The notes beneath the pieces were generated by a model. The model saw only the letters and a list, made by a program, of their open reading frames with translations. It was not told the origin of the DNA and ran no database searches. This document shows positions 56,371 to 64,000 of a stretch of 64,000 bases of DNA, in pieces. Both the position numbers and the translations under genes were made by a program. Position 1 is the first letter of the stretch; every line of letters starts with the position of its first letter. Source of the DNA: Pseudomonas sp. PB120 (GTDB lineage Bacteria > Pseudomonadota > Gammaproteobacteria > Pseudomonadales > Pseudomonadaceae); NCBI RefSeq assembly GCF_009761815.1, contig NZ_RWIN01000038.1:62001-126000 (forward strand). Direction: 5' to 3'.

Positions 56371-57638
56371 TGGCTATTCCCGCTGCTTGTCGCTGGCGAG
56401 CCAGCCTTTGCCGGTTGTCCGGCTGTCGCGGTAGGCGCTGCAGCGGCCGGCTTGTCGACAATGTTCAATGGGCCACCGGGTGAGACCCTGATTGCACCAT
56501 CGACCACGATGCGTTCGCCAGCCCGCAGGCCGTTGCTGATAAACCAGTCATCGCCTTGCCATTCGCCGACATCGACCGCCCGTTGCTCGGGTTTGCCCTC
56601 GGCATTAAGCACCCAGACAAAATGGCTCTTGGCACCTTCGAGGACGGCTTTTTGCGGCACCAGAATCGCGTTGGGGCGGGATGCGCCCTTGGCCAGGGCT
56701 CGCACGAACTGACCGGGACGCAGCAAACCTTTCGGGTTCGGCAGGACGACACGCACCAGGAATGTTCCGGTTTCCGAGCTGAATGAGGGTGCCAGGAAAT
56801 TAACCTGGCCACGGTCCGGAACCATGGTCCCGTCCGCCAGCATAATCTCGACGACAAAGTCGCTGCGTGGCGGGAATTTCAGGCGGCCGGCGGCAATATC
56901 GTCACGGTATTTCAGGGTTTCGTTTTCCGAAAGACTGAAGTTGACGTACATCGGGTCCATCTGTGAAACCGAGGTCAGCAACCCGGATTCACCCGGTGTG
57001 ACGTAGCTGCCTTCCTGTTTTTTTGCGTAACTGGAAAGGCCGGCGAGGGGAGAGGTAATCGTGGTGTAACTGAGGTTCAGCTGCTCGGTGCGCACCGAAC
57101 CCTCTGCGGCCAATACGGCGGCTTTGGCTTCACGCTCAGCGCCGACGGCATTGTCCAGATCCATCTTGCTCACCGCGTTCTGCGCGGCCAATGGCCGGAC
57201 GCGGGCGAGGGTGGCCTTGGCCACTTCCCAGCGTGCTTGCTGCTGGGCCAACTGACCCTGGGCCGACACCAATGCGGCCTCGAACGGTTTGCGATCCATC
57301 TGGAACAGCGTTTGCCCGGCTTTTACCAAATCGCCTTCGGTGTACAACCGACGTTCCAGGAAACCGGCCACACGGGCGCGGATTTCCACTTCGCGGGAGC
57401 TCTCGGTCTGTGCAACGAATTCGAAGGTCACCGGGGTGTCGCGGGCGGTGACCGTCATGACCGTTACGTCAGGCGGTTGACGACCCGGGGCAGGAGGTTC
57501 CTTTCCGCAGCCGGCCAGCAAGGTAAAAACCCCTGCGAGGCATACTGTAGGCAAGCCCATGCGGCTCGCAAACCTGTCGATTTTGATGCCCTGGGCGGGC
57601 CGACAGTTTTCTTCGAACCACCCGGCTATTTTCCCCAT
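56367..57638 (-). CDS. RND periplasmic adaptor lipoprotein (MexA-like)
   Basis: A membrane-fusion protein of 423 aa from ATG 57638, which has GGAG upstream. A lipobox LLAGC lies at about residue 44, which is late, so ATG 57560 (signal of 18 residues before the Cys) is a serious alternative. The mature protein has the alpha-hairpin, lipoyl and beta-barrel order (EIRARVAGFLERRLYTEGDLV, then QNAVSKMDLDNAVGAEREAKA, then VDVGEWQGDDWF). It bridges the permease and the duct. A 137-base AT-rich gap lies before it. Regulation unknown; the LacI gene upstream is a separate unit. Confidence 0.93.
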   Translation of the reverse strand: MGKIAGWFEENCRPAQGIKIDRFASRMGLPTVCLAGVFTLLAGCGKEPPAPGRQPPDVTVMTVTARDTPVTFEFVAQTESSREVEIRARVAGFLERRLYTEGDLVKAGQTLFQMDRKPFEAALVSAQGQLAQQQARWEVAKATLARVRPLAAQNAVSKMDLDNAVGAEREAKAAVLAAEGSVRTEQLNLSYTTITSPLAGLSSYAKKQEGSYVTPGESGLLTSVSQMDPMYVNFSLSENETLKYRDDIAAGRLKFPPRSDFVVEIMLADGTMVPDRGQVNFLAPSFSSETGTFLVRVVLPNPKGLLRPGQFVRALAKGASRPNAILVPQKAVLEGAKSHFVWVLNAEGKPEQRAVDVGEWQGDDWFISNGLRAGERIVVDGAIRVSPGGPLNIVDKPAAAAPTATAGQPAKAGSPATSSGNSQ

Positions 57639-57775
57639 GCCTGTGCTCCATGATCCTCGGTCCCAGAAGCGTAGCTACTAACCCTTCACAAATCGAACCG
57701 ATAAAGGAAGTACGTTATAGACAAGTCTGAACTTAAAATTTTGGTGTTTATTCCGAGTCGCTATACAAGGCGTGC

Positions 57776-58816
57776 TCAACTGCTTTCGCGTTCAATCAGC
57801 CGGCACTCCAGCAAATTCAAGCGTTGCACCTCGTCCTCCACCGGCAGCACCCCCAGGCTTTCCAGCACCCGAGTCGCCGCCAGCACACCGATCTCCAGCG
57901 CCGGGGGCTTGATGGTGCTCAAGCTCGGCAACAACATTTCCGCAAACGGGTAGTCGCCAAACCCGACTACGGCGCAATCTTCCGGGATCTTCAGTCCAGC
58001 GCGTTGCCCCGCCAGCAAGCCACCGGCGGCGAGGTTGTCATTGGCAAAGATGATTGCATCCGGGGGAGGGGACGCGGTCATCAACGCTTGCATCGCTTGT
58101 TTGCCCGCTTCAAACGGCGCCAGATCGGCGTCCGGCGCAAACACCCATGGTTCCAGTCCCAACTCACGCACCGTGGCGGCGTAGCCATCGCGGCGCTCCA
58201 ACGCACTGAAGTCGCCGGCGGCGCTGTTCTGTACAAACGCTATTCGCCGATAACCCTTGCCATGCAGATAGCGCGCAGCGGTGACGCCGACTTCAAAATG
58301 CGAAAAACCGATCTGCATCGGCTCGCGCTCAGGGCGGTAGTCCCAGGTCTCGATCACCGGGATGTCAGCCTCGGCAATCATCTTCTCGGTGCCCGCGCTG
58401 TGGAAATGACTGGTCAGCACCAGTGCCGCCGGCGACCAGCCAAGAAACGCGCGCACCGCGTTCTCTTCCTGTTCGGTGCTGAAGTAACTGGAGGCCAGCA
58501 GCAGTTGATAACCGTGGCGACTGAGGGTGTCGCTAAAGCCCTGAATGGTATTGGCGAAGATCGGCCCGGAAATGTTCGGGATCACCATGCCGACGATTTT
58601 GCCTCGTGCAGAGGCCAGCCCGCCGGCCACCAGGTTGGGCACATAACCCAGGTCTGCAACCACCTGAGCAATGCGTTCACGGCGCTCGGGCGATACCTGG
58701 TCCGGTTGATTGAAGTAGCGCGACACCGTAATCGCCGAAACGCCTGCCTGCCGTGCCACGGTGCTTAGTGTCACGCGGCCTGCGCCACGGCGTTTGCGAG
58801 GTTTGTCTTCGTTCAC
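57776..58816 (-). CDS. LacI-family transcriptional regulator (GntR/GluR-like)
   Basis: A 346-aa repressor with a DNA-binding HTH and hinge at residues 14-62 (TLSTVARQAGVSAITVSRY) and a periplasmic-binding-protein-like ligand domain. It is divergent from the TonB receptor. Its likely operator, a perfect 14-bp palindrome, sits at the predicted start of that operon. The ligand is likely the compound handled there. A short A/T palindrome (TTGTTT-A-AAACAA, 58827-58839) lies just upstream of its own start and might be an autoregulatory site. Confidence 0.92.
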   Translation of the reverse strand: MNEDKPRKRRGAGRVTLSTVARQAGVSAITVSRYFNQPDQVSPERRERIAQVVADLGYVPNLVAGGLASARGKIVGMVIPNISGPIFANTIQGFSDTLSRHGYQLLLASSYFSTEQEENAVRAFLGWSPAALVLTSHFHSAGTEKMIAEADIPVIETWDYRPEREPMQIGFSHFEVGVTAARYLHGKGYRRIAFVQNSAAGDFSALERRDGYAATVRELGLEPWVFAPDADLAPFEAGKQAMQALMTASPPPDAIIFANDNLAAGGLLAGQRAGLKIPEDCAVVGFGDYPFAEMLLPSLSTIKPPALEIGVLAATRVLESLGVLPVEDEVQRLNLLECRLIERESS

Positions 58817-58868
58817 ATGGCAATCCTTGTTTAAAACAAAAACGCATATAAGAGTAATTTTTCAGTAT

Positions 58869-58898
58869 TTGACGATCTATACATCCGTTGCAGATACT
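58869..58898 (+). promoter_or_regulatory. Predicted sigma-70 promoter for the TonB receptor operon
   Basis: TTGACG at 58869-58874 and GATACT at 58893-58898 are 18 bases apart. The predicted start of transcription falls at about 58905, inside the operator palindrome. Confidence 0.55.
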
Positions 58899-58903
58899 GG
58901 CGA

Positions 58904-58917
58904 TGTTAGCGCTAACA
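58904..58917. promoter_or_regulatory. Operator TGTTAGCGCTAACA for the LacI-family repressor
   Basis: A perfect 14-bp palindrome with central GCGC, the form typical of LacI/GntR-type operators. It overlaps the predicted start of transcription of the TonB receptor operon. It lies between the divergent repressor and receptor genes. It fits simple repression by steric block. Confidence 0.78.
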
Positions 58918-59022
58918 AAGCGTTCTGTCTGCTACTCGCTCGAGCGAATGCCCAAGACAAATTCAAGGCGCTGTCGTCGCAGAACGGCAGCGGTTCAGGG
59001 CACACTTTCGAGCGGTCAGACC

Positions 59023-61248
59023 ATGCACACATTTCCTGGGGCAACAAAGAAGCTGGCGCAGTCGATTCGCGCTGCGAGCTGGCTGTTCACCGGCCTGGCC
59101 ACGTTGCCATTGCCCAACGCATTCGCCGCCGAGACGGGCGAGCAGGAGCTCACGCTTCAACAAGTGACGGTCACCGCCACACGCCGCGAAGAGTCGCTGC
59201 AGAAAGTACCGGTGGCCGTGTCGGTGATTGATGGCGAACAGTTGGAGCGCGATAACCGCAACAGCGTGGCGAGCATCGTCCAGCAAGTGCCGTCGCTGAA
59301 CTTCCGCACCGGCGCCTCGAACAAGGACACCTCGTTGTTCGTGCGGGGCGTGGGCACCATTTCCACCTCACCAGGGGTCGAACCGACCGTGGCGACGGTG
59401 ATTGATGGCGTGGTCTACGCTCGTCCCGGCCAGGCCACGCTGGACCTGATGGACCTGGAGCGCGTCGAAGTGCTGCGCGGTCCGCAAGGCACGCTGTTCG
59501 GCAAGAACGCCTCGGCTGGCGTGCTCAATGTCATCAGCAAGGCGCCGACAGCCGACACCCATGGCTACATCGATCAGTCGTACTACAGCGGCAATGAAAG
59601 CCGCACCCGTTTTGGCATCGGCGGCAGCCTGATTCCCGACACGCTCAAGGGCTCGATCACCACGCTGTTCGGCAGCTACGACGGCAACGTCGATAACGAG
59701 CACAACGGGCAGGAAGTCAACGGCTACAACCACAAAGGCGCGCGGGGCAAACTGGAGTTCACGCCCAACGACGACTTCAAGTTCACGTTCATTACCGATT
59801 ACATGCAGTCCCACGACGATGCACCGAACGGTGTGGTCAGCGAGTCGCTGACGCCGGCCTTTGCCAATGCGTTGAACCCGGTTCGGGCGTCCAGCGACAA
59901 CCGCAAGATCAACACCGACACTCGCACCCATGTTGATGACATTAATAAGGGACTGTCCGGTCAGCTCGACTGGTACCTGGGTGATTACACCCTGACCTCG
60001 ATCACCGCGTGGCGTGGCTGGGACAACACCCAATACCAGGACGGCGATCGTCTGAGCACCATTACCGCCGCATTCCCCGGCACGGCGGACAAGGGCGACC
60101 TGGCCTTCGACCAATACTCGCAGGAGCTGCGCCTGGCCTCGCCAAAAGGCGAGTTTCTGGAGTATGTGGGCGGCCTGTTCTACATGCACGGCAAGGACGA
60201 CGAGACGTATCAGCGCACGTTGACCACGCCCACCAGCGTCAACCGGGGCGTTGCCGACTACGGCACCACGAATGACAGCTACGCGGTGTTTGGCGAAAGC
60301 ACCCTGAATTTCACCTCGGACTTTCGTGGCATTGCCGGCCTGCGCTACACCCACGACGAACTGGATTACGATCACCGCCGGGTATCGACCTCGGCCACCG
60401 CCGTCACCGGCATTCAGCCGAACACCAGCAGTTCCGGTTCGGTGGATGAGGACGGCTGGTCCGGACGCCTCGGCGTGCAGTACGACTTGAGCGATACGGT
60501 CACCACCTACCTGACCTATTCGCGCGGCTACAAAGGCCCGGCGTACAACGTGTTCTTCAACATGCAGCCTCGCGACACCCAGGCGCTGAAACCGGAAACG
60601 TCCAACAACTGGGAGCTGGGGATCAAGGCCACGTCCTGGAACAACCGCCTGACCACCAACCTCGCGGTGTTTCACAGCGAGTACGACAACTACCAGGCGA
60701 ACTTTTTCGACACCGTCGCCGGCCAAGTCGTCACGCGTCTGATCAACGCCGGCAGCGTCAGCACCGAAGGCGTGGAACTGGATTACGCCTTGCAGGCCAC
60801 CCAGCAACTGAAGTTCTCCGGTGCGCTGGCTTACACCCACGCACGCATCGATTCGTTCGCTTGCCCGGCAGGCGCCGCCGCGTCGTGCAACGTCGACGGC
60901 AAGCCGCTGCCGTACACCCCGGACTGGAAAAGCTATGTGCGCGCCGACTACAGCATCCCGCTGAATAACGGCCTGGATGTCGAGCTAGGCACCGACTACA
61001 GCTGGCAGAGCGAAGTGCAGTACGACATCAGCCAGAACCCGGACACCAAGCAGGGCGCCTACGGTTTGTGGAACGCCAGCATCGCCCTGGCCGACTACAC
61101 CAATGGCTGGCGTGTGGCGTTGCTTGGCAAGAACCTTACCGACAAGTCTTACTCGCCCTTGCTGGCCACCGGCGGCAACTACATCTACCGCGCCGTTCCA
61201 CGGGATGACGAACGCTACTTCGGCGTGCAGCTGCGCAAGGACTTCTGA
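59023..61248 (+). CDS. TonB-dependent outer-membrane receptor
   Basis: A 741-aa receptor. ATG 59023 is chosen because a signal peptide then starts properly and ends near NAFAAE; the frame extends further upstream to 58888 but crosses the operator. The TonB-box-like LTLQQVTVTATRR and plug (VEVLRGPQGTLFGKNASAGVLN) are followed by a barrel ending in Phe. It imports a scarce compound with TonB energy. In this operon it precedes an LLM monooxygenase and an SsuA-like binding protein, so an organosulfur compound, such as a sulfonate or sulfate ester, is a reasonable guess. Confidence 0.9.
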   Translation: MHTFPGATKKLAQSIRAASWLFTGLATLPLPNAFAAETGEQELTLQQVTVTATRREESLQKVPVAVSVIDGEQLERDNRNSVASIVQQVPSLNFRTGASNKDTSLFVRGVGTISTSPGVEPTVATVIDGVVYARPGQATLDLMDLERVEVLRGPQGTLFGKNASAGVLNVISKAPTADTHGYIDQSYYSGNESRTRFGIGGSLIPDTLKGSITTLFGSYDGNVDNEHNGQEVNGYNHKGARGKLEFTPNDDFKFTFITDYMQSHDDAPNGVVSESLTPAFANALNPVRASSDNRKINTDTRTHVDDINKGLSGQLDWYLGDYTLTSITAWRGWDNTQYQDGDRLSTITAAFPGTADKGDLAFDQYSQELRLASPKGEFLEYVGGLFYMHGKDDETYQRTLTTPTSVNRGVADYGTTNDSYAVFGESTLNFTSDFRGIAGLRYTHDELDYDHRRVSTSATAVTGIQPNTSSSGSVDEDGWSGRLGVQYDLSDTVTTYLTYSRGYKGPAYNVFFNMQPRDTQALKPETSNNWELGIKATSWNNRLTTNLAVFHSEYDNYQANFFDTVAGQVVTRLINAGSVSTEGVELDYALQATQQLKFSGALAYTHARIDSFACPAGAAASCNVDGKPLPYTPDWKSYVRADYSIPLNNGLDVELGTDYSWQSEVQYDISQNPDTKQGAYGLWNASIALADYTNGWRVALLGKNLTDKSYSPLLATGGNYIYRAVPRDDERYFGVQLRKDF

Positions 61249-61250
61249 GC

Positions 61251-62579
61251 ATGAGTCGACAACTGAAACTGGGCGCGTTCCTTATGGGCACCGGGCACCA
61301 TGTCGCCGCGTGGCGCCATCCCGATGTGCCGGCCAACGCCGGTCTGGATTTCGCCCATTACAAGCGTCTTGCGCAGATTGCCGAGGCGGCAAAATTCGAT
61401 GCGTTGTTCGTCGCAGACACGGTCGCCGCGCCTCGGGAAGAGATCGCCAGCCGCATGGCGCGCTCGGATTACTTTGAGCCGCTGACGCTGTTATCGGCCC
61501 TGAGCGCGGTGACCGAGCACATCGGACTGATCGCCACGGCCACCACCAGTTACAACGAGCCGTACCACGTGGCGCGCAAATTCGCGTCGCTGGATCACCT
61601 GTCTGGCGGGCGAGCGGGGTGGAACCTGGTGACGTCGGATAACGCCGCCGAAGCGCAGAATTTCGGCCGGGACGAACACATTGGCCACGCCGATCGCTAC
61701 AGCCGGGCACGGGAGTTTCATCAGGTGGTCACGGGGCTGTGGGACAGCTGGGAGGACGATGCGTTTGTTCGCGACAAAGCCAGCGGCGCCTATTACGACC
61801 CGGCAAAGTTGCAGGTGCTGGATCACGTCGGGGAACACTTTCGAGTCAAAGGACCACTGAACGTAGCGCGGTCCCCGCAAGGGCAACCGGTGATTGTGCA
61901 GGCAGGATCCTCTGAGGTCGGCCGCGACCTGGCGGCGCAAACAGCGGAGGTGGTGTTCACTGCACAAACGTCGTTGGCCAATGCCCAGGCGTTCTACGCC
62001 GATCTCAAGGGTCGTTTGAGCCAGTACGGGCGCAGTGCCGACTCGCTGAAAATCATGCCGGGCGTTTTTGTGGTGGTCGGGTCTACCGAAGCAGAGGCCC
62101 AGGAAAAATTCCAGACGTTCCAGCGGTTGGTTGAACCTGAGGTGGGCATCGCATTACTCGGGCGCATGCTGGGCAACTTCGATCTGTCGGAGTATCCGCT
62201 GGATGGGCCGCTACCGGAGTTGCCGCTCACTGAAAGCGGTCAGCAAAGCCGCCAGAAACTGCTGACGGAATTGGCCGGCCGGGAAAACCTCAGCCTCGCC
62301 GAACTGGGCAGGAAGATTGCCGGGGGGAGGGGGCATTACAGCCTGGTGGGCACACCGGTGCAGATCGCCGACCAACTACAAGTCTGGTTCGAACAAGGTG
62401 CAGCGGATGGCTTCAACGTGCTGGCGCCGCACCTTCCCGGTGGCCTTGAAGATTTTGCCAATGAGGTGGTGCCTGAGCTGCAACGTCGTGGCTTGTTCAG
62501 GACCGAGTACGAAGGTCGAACGTTGCGCCAGAACCTTGGGCTGGCTCGGCCAGCAAACCCAAAGGCCGTTGAAAAGTGA
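61251..62579 (+). CDS. LLM-class flavin-dependent monooxygenase (NtaA/SnaA/DszA type)
   Basis: A 442-aa luciferase-like monooxygenase using FMNH2 and O2. It starts ATG 61251, three bases after the receptor stop, so it is in one operon. Motifs ASRMARSDYFEPLTLLSALS and ARKFASLDHLSGGRAGWNLVTS match the NtaA/SnaA/SoxA/DszA branch. Members cleave C-S or C-N bonds (sulfones, nitrilotriacetate, pristinamycin). It needs a separate flavin reductase, not seen here. The substrate is unknown, and the genes around suggest a sulfonate or sulfone. Confidence 0.92.
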   Translation: MSRQLKLGAFLMGTGHHVAAWRHPDVPANAGLDFAHYKRLAQIAEAAKFDALFVADTVAAPREEIASRMARSDYFEPLTLLSALSAVTEHIGLIATATTSYNEPYHVARKFASLDHLSGGRAGWNLVTSDNAAEAQNFGRDEHIGHADRYSRAREFHQVVTGLWDSWEDDAFVRDKASGAYYDPAKLQVLDHVGEHFRVKGPLNVARSPQGQPVIVQAGSSEVGRDLAAQTAEVVFTAQTSLANAQAFYADLKGRLSQYGRSADSLKIMPGVFVVVGSTEAEAQEKFQTFQRLVEPEVGIALLGRMLGNFDLSEYPLDGPLPELPLTESGQQSRQKLLTELAGRENLSLAELGRKIAGGRGHYSLVGTPVQIADQLQVWFEQGAADGFNVLAPHLPGGLEDFANEVVPELQRRGLFRTEYEGRTLRQNLGLARPANPKAVEK

Positions 62580-62587
62580 GAAAGCGA

Positions 62588-63532
62588 ATGACATTGCAGA
62601 AACTCTTGTTAACGGGGCTAGCCCTGATGAGTCTCACCAGTTCCGTGCTGGCGGCAGACCCGGCGACCCTGAGGATCGGCTACCAGAAAGGCTCGATTTC
62701 GTTGTTACTCGCCAAGGAACATGGACTTCTGGAGAAGCGCTTTCCACAGACTGCCGTGCAATGGATCGAGTTTCCAGCCGGGCCGCAGATGCTCGAAGCC
62801 ATGAACGTCAATGCGTTGGACATCGGCTCCACCGGCGACATCCCCCCGTTATTCGCACAAGCGGCGGGTGCCGATCTGGTCTACATCGGAACCGAGCCGC
62901 CAAAGCCGCAAGCTGAAACCATATTGGTAAAGGCGGACAGCCCACTGAAGGACATTGCCGATCTTAAAGGCAAGAAGGTGGCTTTCCAGCGGGGTTCCAG
63001 TTCACACAACCTGATCCTGAGAGCGTTGAACAAGGCGGGTTTGAACTACCAGGACATCCAGCCCATGAACCTGCCGCCCGCGAATGCGCGTGCAGCGTTC
63101 GAACAAGGCAGCGTCGATGCCTGGGTGATTTGGGAGCCTTACTCTTCATTAGCCTTGAGCCAGGGCAATGTTCGCGTACTGGCCAATGGGGAAGGGCTGA
63201 ACCTCTCCGGTCCCATGTACACCGCTCGACGCGCCTACGCACAAGACAATGGCGCCTTTATCCACGCGTTACTCGATGAGCTGACCGCCGCCGAAAGCCT
63301 GACTCGCAGCCAGCGGGAAGACAGCCTGAGCGTGGTGAAGAAGTACATGGGCCTGCCGGGCGATGTGATTGCCAGCTATCTCGATAATCGTCCGCCGTCT
63401 CCGATATTGCCCGTCGATGTCGACATCATCAACGCACAGCAACTGACTGCTGATCTGTTTTATCAAAACAAGTTGCTGCCCACGAAAGTTGTGGTGCGTA
63501 ATGCGGTGTGGACTGAGTCGGACTCAAAGTAA
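62588..63532 (+). CDS. SsuA-like ABC transporter substrate-binding protein
   Basis: A 314-aa periplasmic protein with a signal peptide ending VLAADP. ATG 62588 is preferred; GTG 62576, overlapping the previous stop, is an alternative. It has the GYQKGSISLLLAKEHGLLEKRF and STGDIPPLFAQAAGADLVYIG motifs of the SsuA/TauA (aliphatic sulfonate/nitrate/taurine) family. No SsuB or SsuC gene lies in the window, so the ATP-binding and permease components must be beyond the edge or elsewhere. The stop is followed by an AT-rich hairpin. Confidence 0.92.
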   Translation: MTLQKLLLTGLALMSLTSSVLAADPATLRIGYQKGSISLLLAKEHGLLEKRFPQTAVQWIEFPAGPQMLEAMNVNALDIGSTGDIPPLFAQAAGADLVYIGTEPPKPQAETILVKADSPLKDIADLKGKKVAFQRGSSSHNLILRALNKAGLNYQDIQPMNLPPANARAAFEQGSVDAWVIWEPYSSLALSQGNVRVLANGEGLNLSGPMYTARRAYAQDNGAFIHALLDELTAAESLTRSQREDSLSVVKKYMGLPGDVIASYLDNRPPSPILPVDVDIINAQQLTADLFYQNKLLPTKVVVRNAVWTESDSK

Positions 63533-63533
63533 A

Positions 63534-63567
63534 ATAACTCTGCTAAATAGATGTTTAGCGTAGTTAT
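63534..63567. terminator. Candidate terminator hairpin after the binding-protein gene
   Basis: ATAACT..GCTAAA pairs with TTTAGC..AGTTAT, a 14-bp stem with one C-T mismatch and one G-U, loop TAGATG. It starts one base past the stop. AT-rich sequence follows, but there is no T-run, so termination is only likely. Confidence 0.45.
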
Positions 63568-63651
63568 AAGTATTAGTTATAAAGGTCGTATTCAAATGAA
63601 GAGTGCCAGCCTTTTCGTTGGTGAGTTTTTGGACAGTGGACGGCTCTTAAT

Positions 63652-64000
63652 ATGGCAACCAGTACGGGCAACGAAAACGCACACAATGCTCAAAACCTGA
63701 TCACCGCACTCAACCTCGAACCTCATGTTGAAGGTGGTTACTACCGTCGAACCTTTCAGACGGATCATCAGGTAACGGCCCAAACCCCGGGCGGTCCACG
63801 ATACTTGATGAGCTCCATTTATTATCTGCTGACCTGTGATTCACCGATCGGGCACTTTCATCTGAATCGGTCGGACATCATGCATTACTACCATTTGGGT
63901 GACGCTATCCAATACAGCCTGATTTTTCCGGACGGCAGATTGGAAACGGTCATGATGGGCAGCGACGTTGCCGCTGGGCAATGTCTGCAGCTACATGTAC
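63652..64000 (+). CDS. DUF985-family cupin, N-terminal part (3' end outside window)
   Basis: The frame is open from ATG 63652 to the window edge, 116 codons seen. ITALNLEPHVEGGYYRRTF and SSIYYLLTCDSPIGHFHLNRSDIMHYYHLGD match the DUF985 RmlC-like cupin family. These proteins are small beta-barrels of uncertain function, some epimerase-like. A hairpin and about 80 bases separate it from the binding-protein gene, so it may be a separate unit. I see no clear ribosome site close to the ATG. Confidence 0.85.
   Translation, partial: MATSTGNENAHNAQNLITALNLEPHVEGGYYRRTFQTDHQVTAQTPGGPRYLMSSIYYLLTCDSPIGHFHLNRSDIMHYYHLGDAIQYSLIFPDGRLETVMMGSDVAAGQCLQLHV

Noticed and set aside
54235-56712. Long plus-strand open frame opposite the RND permease and adaptor
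   Set aside because: The minus-strand frames carry full-length RND and adaptor motifs; this frame has no recognisable domain.

Overview
The window is a chromosomal stretch of a Pseudomonas, most probably of the P. fluorescens complex. The signs are: high-GC coding with few gaps; many copies of the Pseudomonas REP palindrome GTAGGAGCGAGCNTGCTCGC, often paired as REPINs; a selenocysteine formate dehydrogenase locus; and many efflux, uptake and catabolic genes. I saw no phage, insertion sequence, CRISPR array or rRNA. Names rest on recognised family motifs in the translations; no database was searched.

Layout. (1) 1-4.1 kb: the 3' part of a VRR-NUC nuclease gene, a translationally coupled XPD/DinG-type helicase with an N-terminal PD-(D/E)XK-like motif, then a zeta-toxin-like P-loop protein. 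(2) 4.2-10.5 kb: a PAS-PAS hybrid histidine kinase, a hemerythrin-like protein, a CPA1 antiporter, a stress-type SDR and a PatB/MalY aminotransferase. (3) 10.7-20.0 kb: a complete formate dehydrogenase-N/selenocysteine locus: fdnG (in-frame UGA with a SECIS hairpin), fdnH, fdnI, fdhE, selA, selB and selC (tRNA-Sec). Only selD is absent. (4) 20.1-26.3 kb: a DUF3772-type MscS channel and a DUF2955/HlyD/outer-membrane-factor exporter.

(5) 26.4-32.9 kb: a seven-gene operon (quinone oxidoreductase, TauD/TfdA dioxygenase, BKACE enzyme, MFS transporter, DsbA-like protein, Rieske ferredoxin, YeiH-type exporter). It is followed by an exact 113-bp tandem REPIN array and a run of hairpins ending in T8 that could be a small RNA. 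(6) 33.5-46.1 kb: an AraC-family regulator, a small alpha/beta hydrolase, a DUF1302/DUF1329/YCF48-like/RND envelope set, an acyl-CoA dehydrogenase and an acyl-CoA ligase. A 40-bp element built of two 17-bp direct repeats at 21-bp phasing lies in front of both (5) and (6), about 81 bp from the first gene each time. I infer that the AraC protein controls both and that they form one catabolic and transport system for an unidentified hydrophobic or acyl substrate. This is the best candidate here for an undescribed system.

(7) 46.2-51.6 kb: a CPA2 antiporter, a VIT/CCC1-like membrane protein, PPK2 and a SulP permease. (8) 51.7-57.6 kb: a complete RND tripartite efflux operon. (9) 57.8-63.6 kb: a LacI-family repressor, its likely operator (a perfect 14-bp palindrome at a predicted transcription start), a TonB-dependent receptor, an LLM flavin monooxygenase and an SsuA-like binding protein. 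Together these look like a regulated organosulfur scavenging unit. The window ends inside a DUF985 cupin gene.
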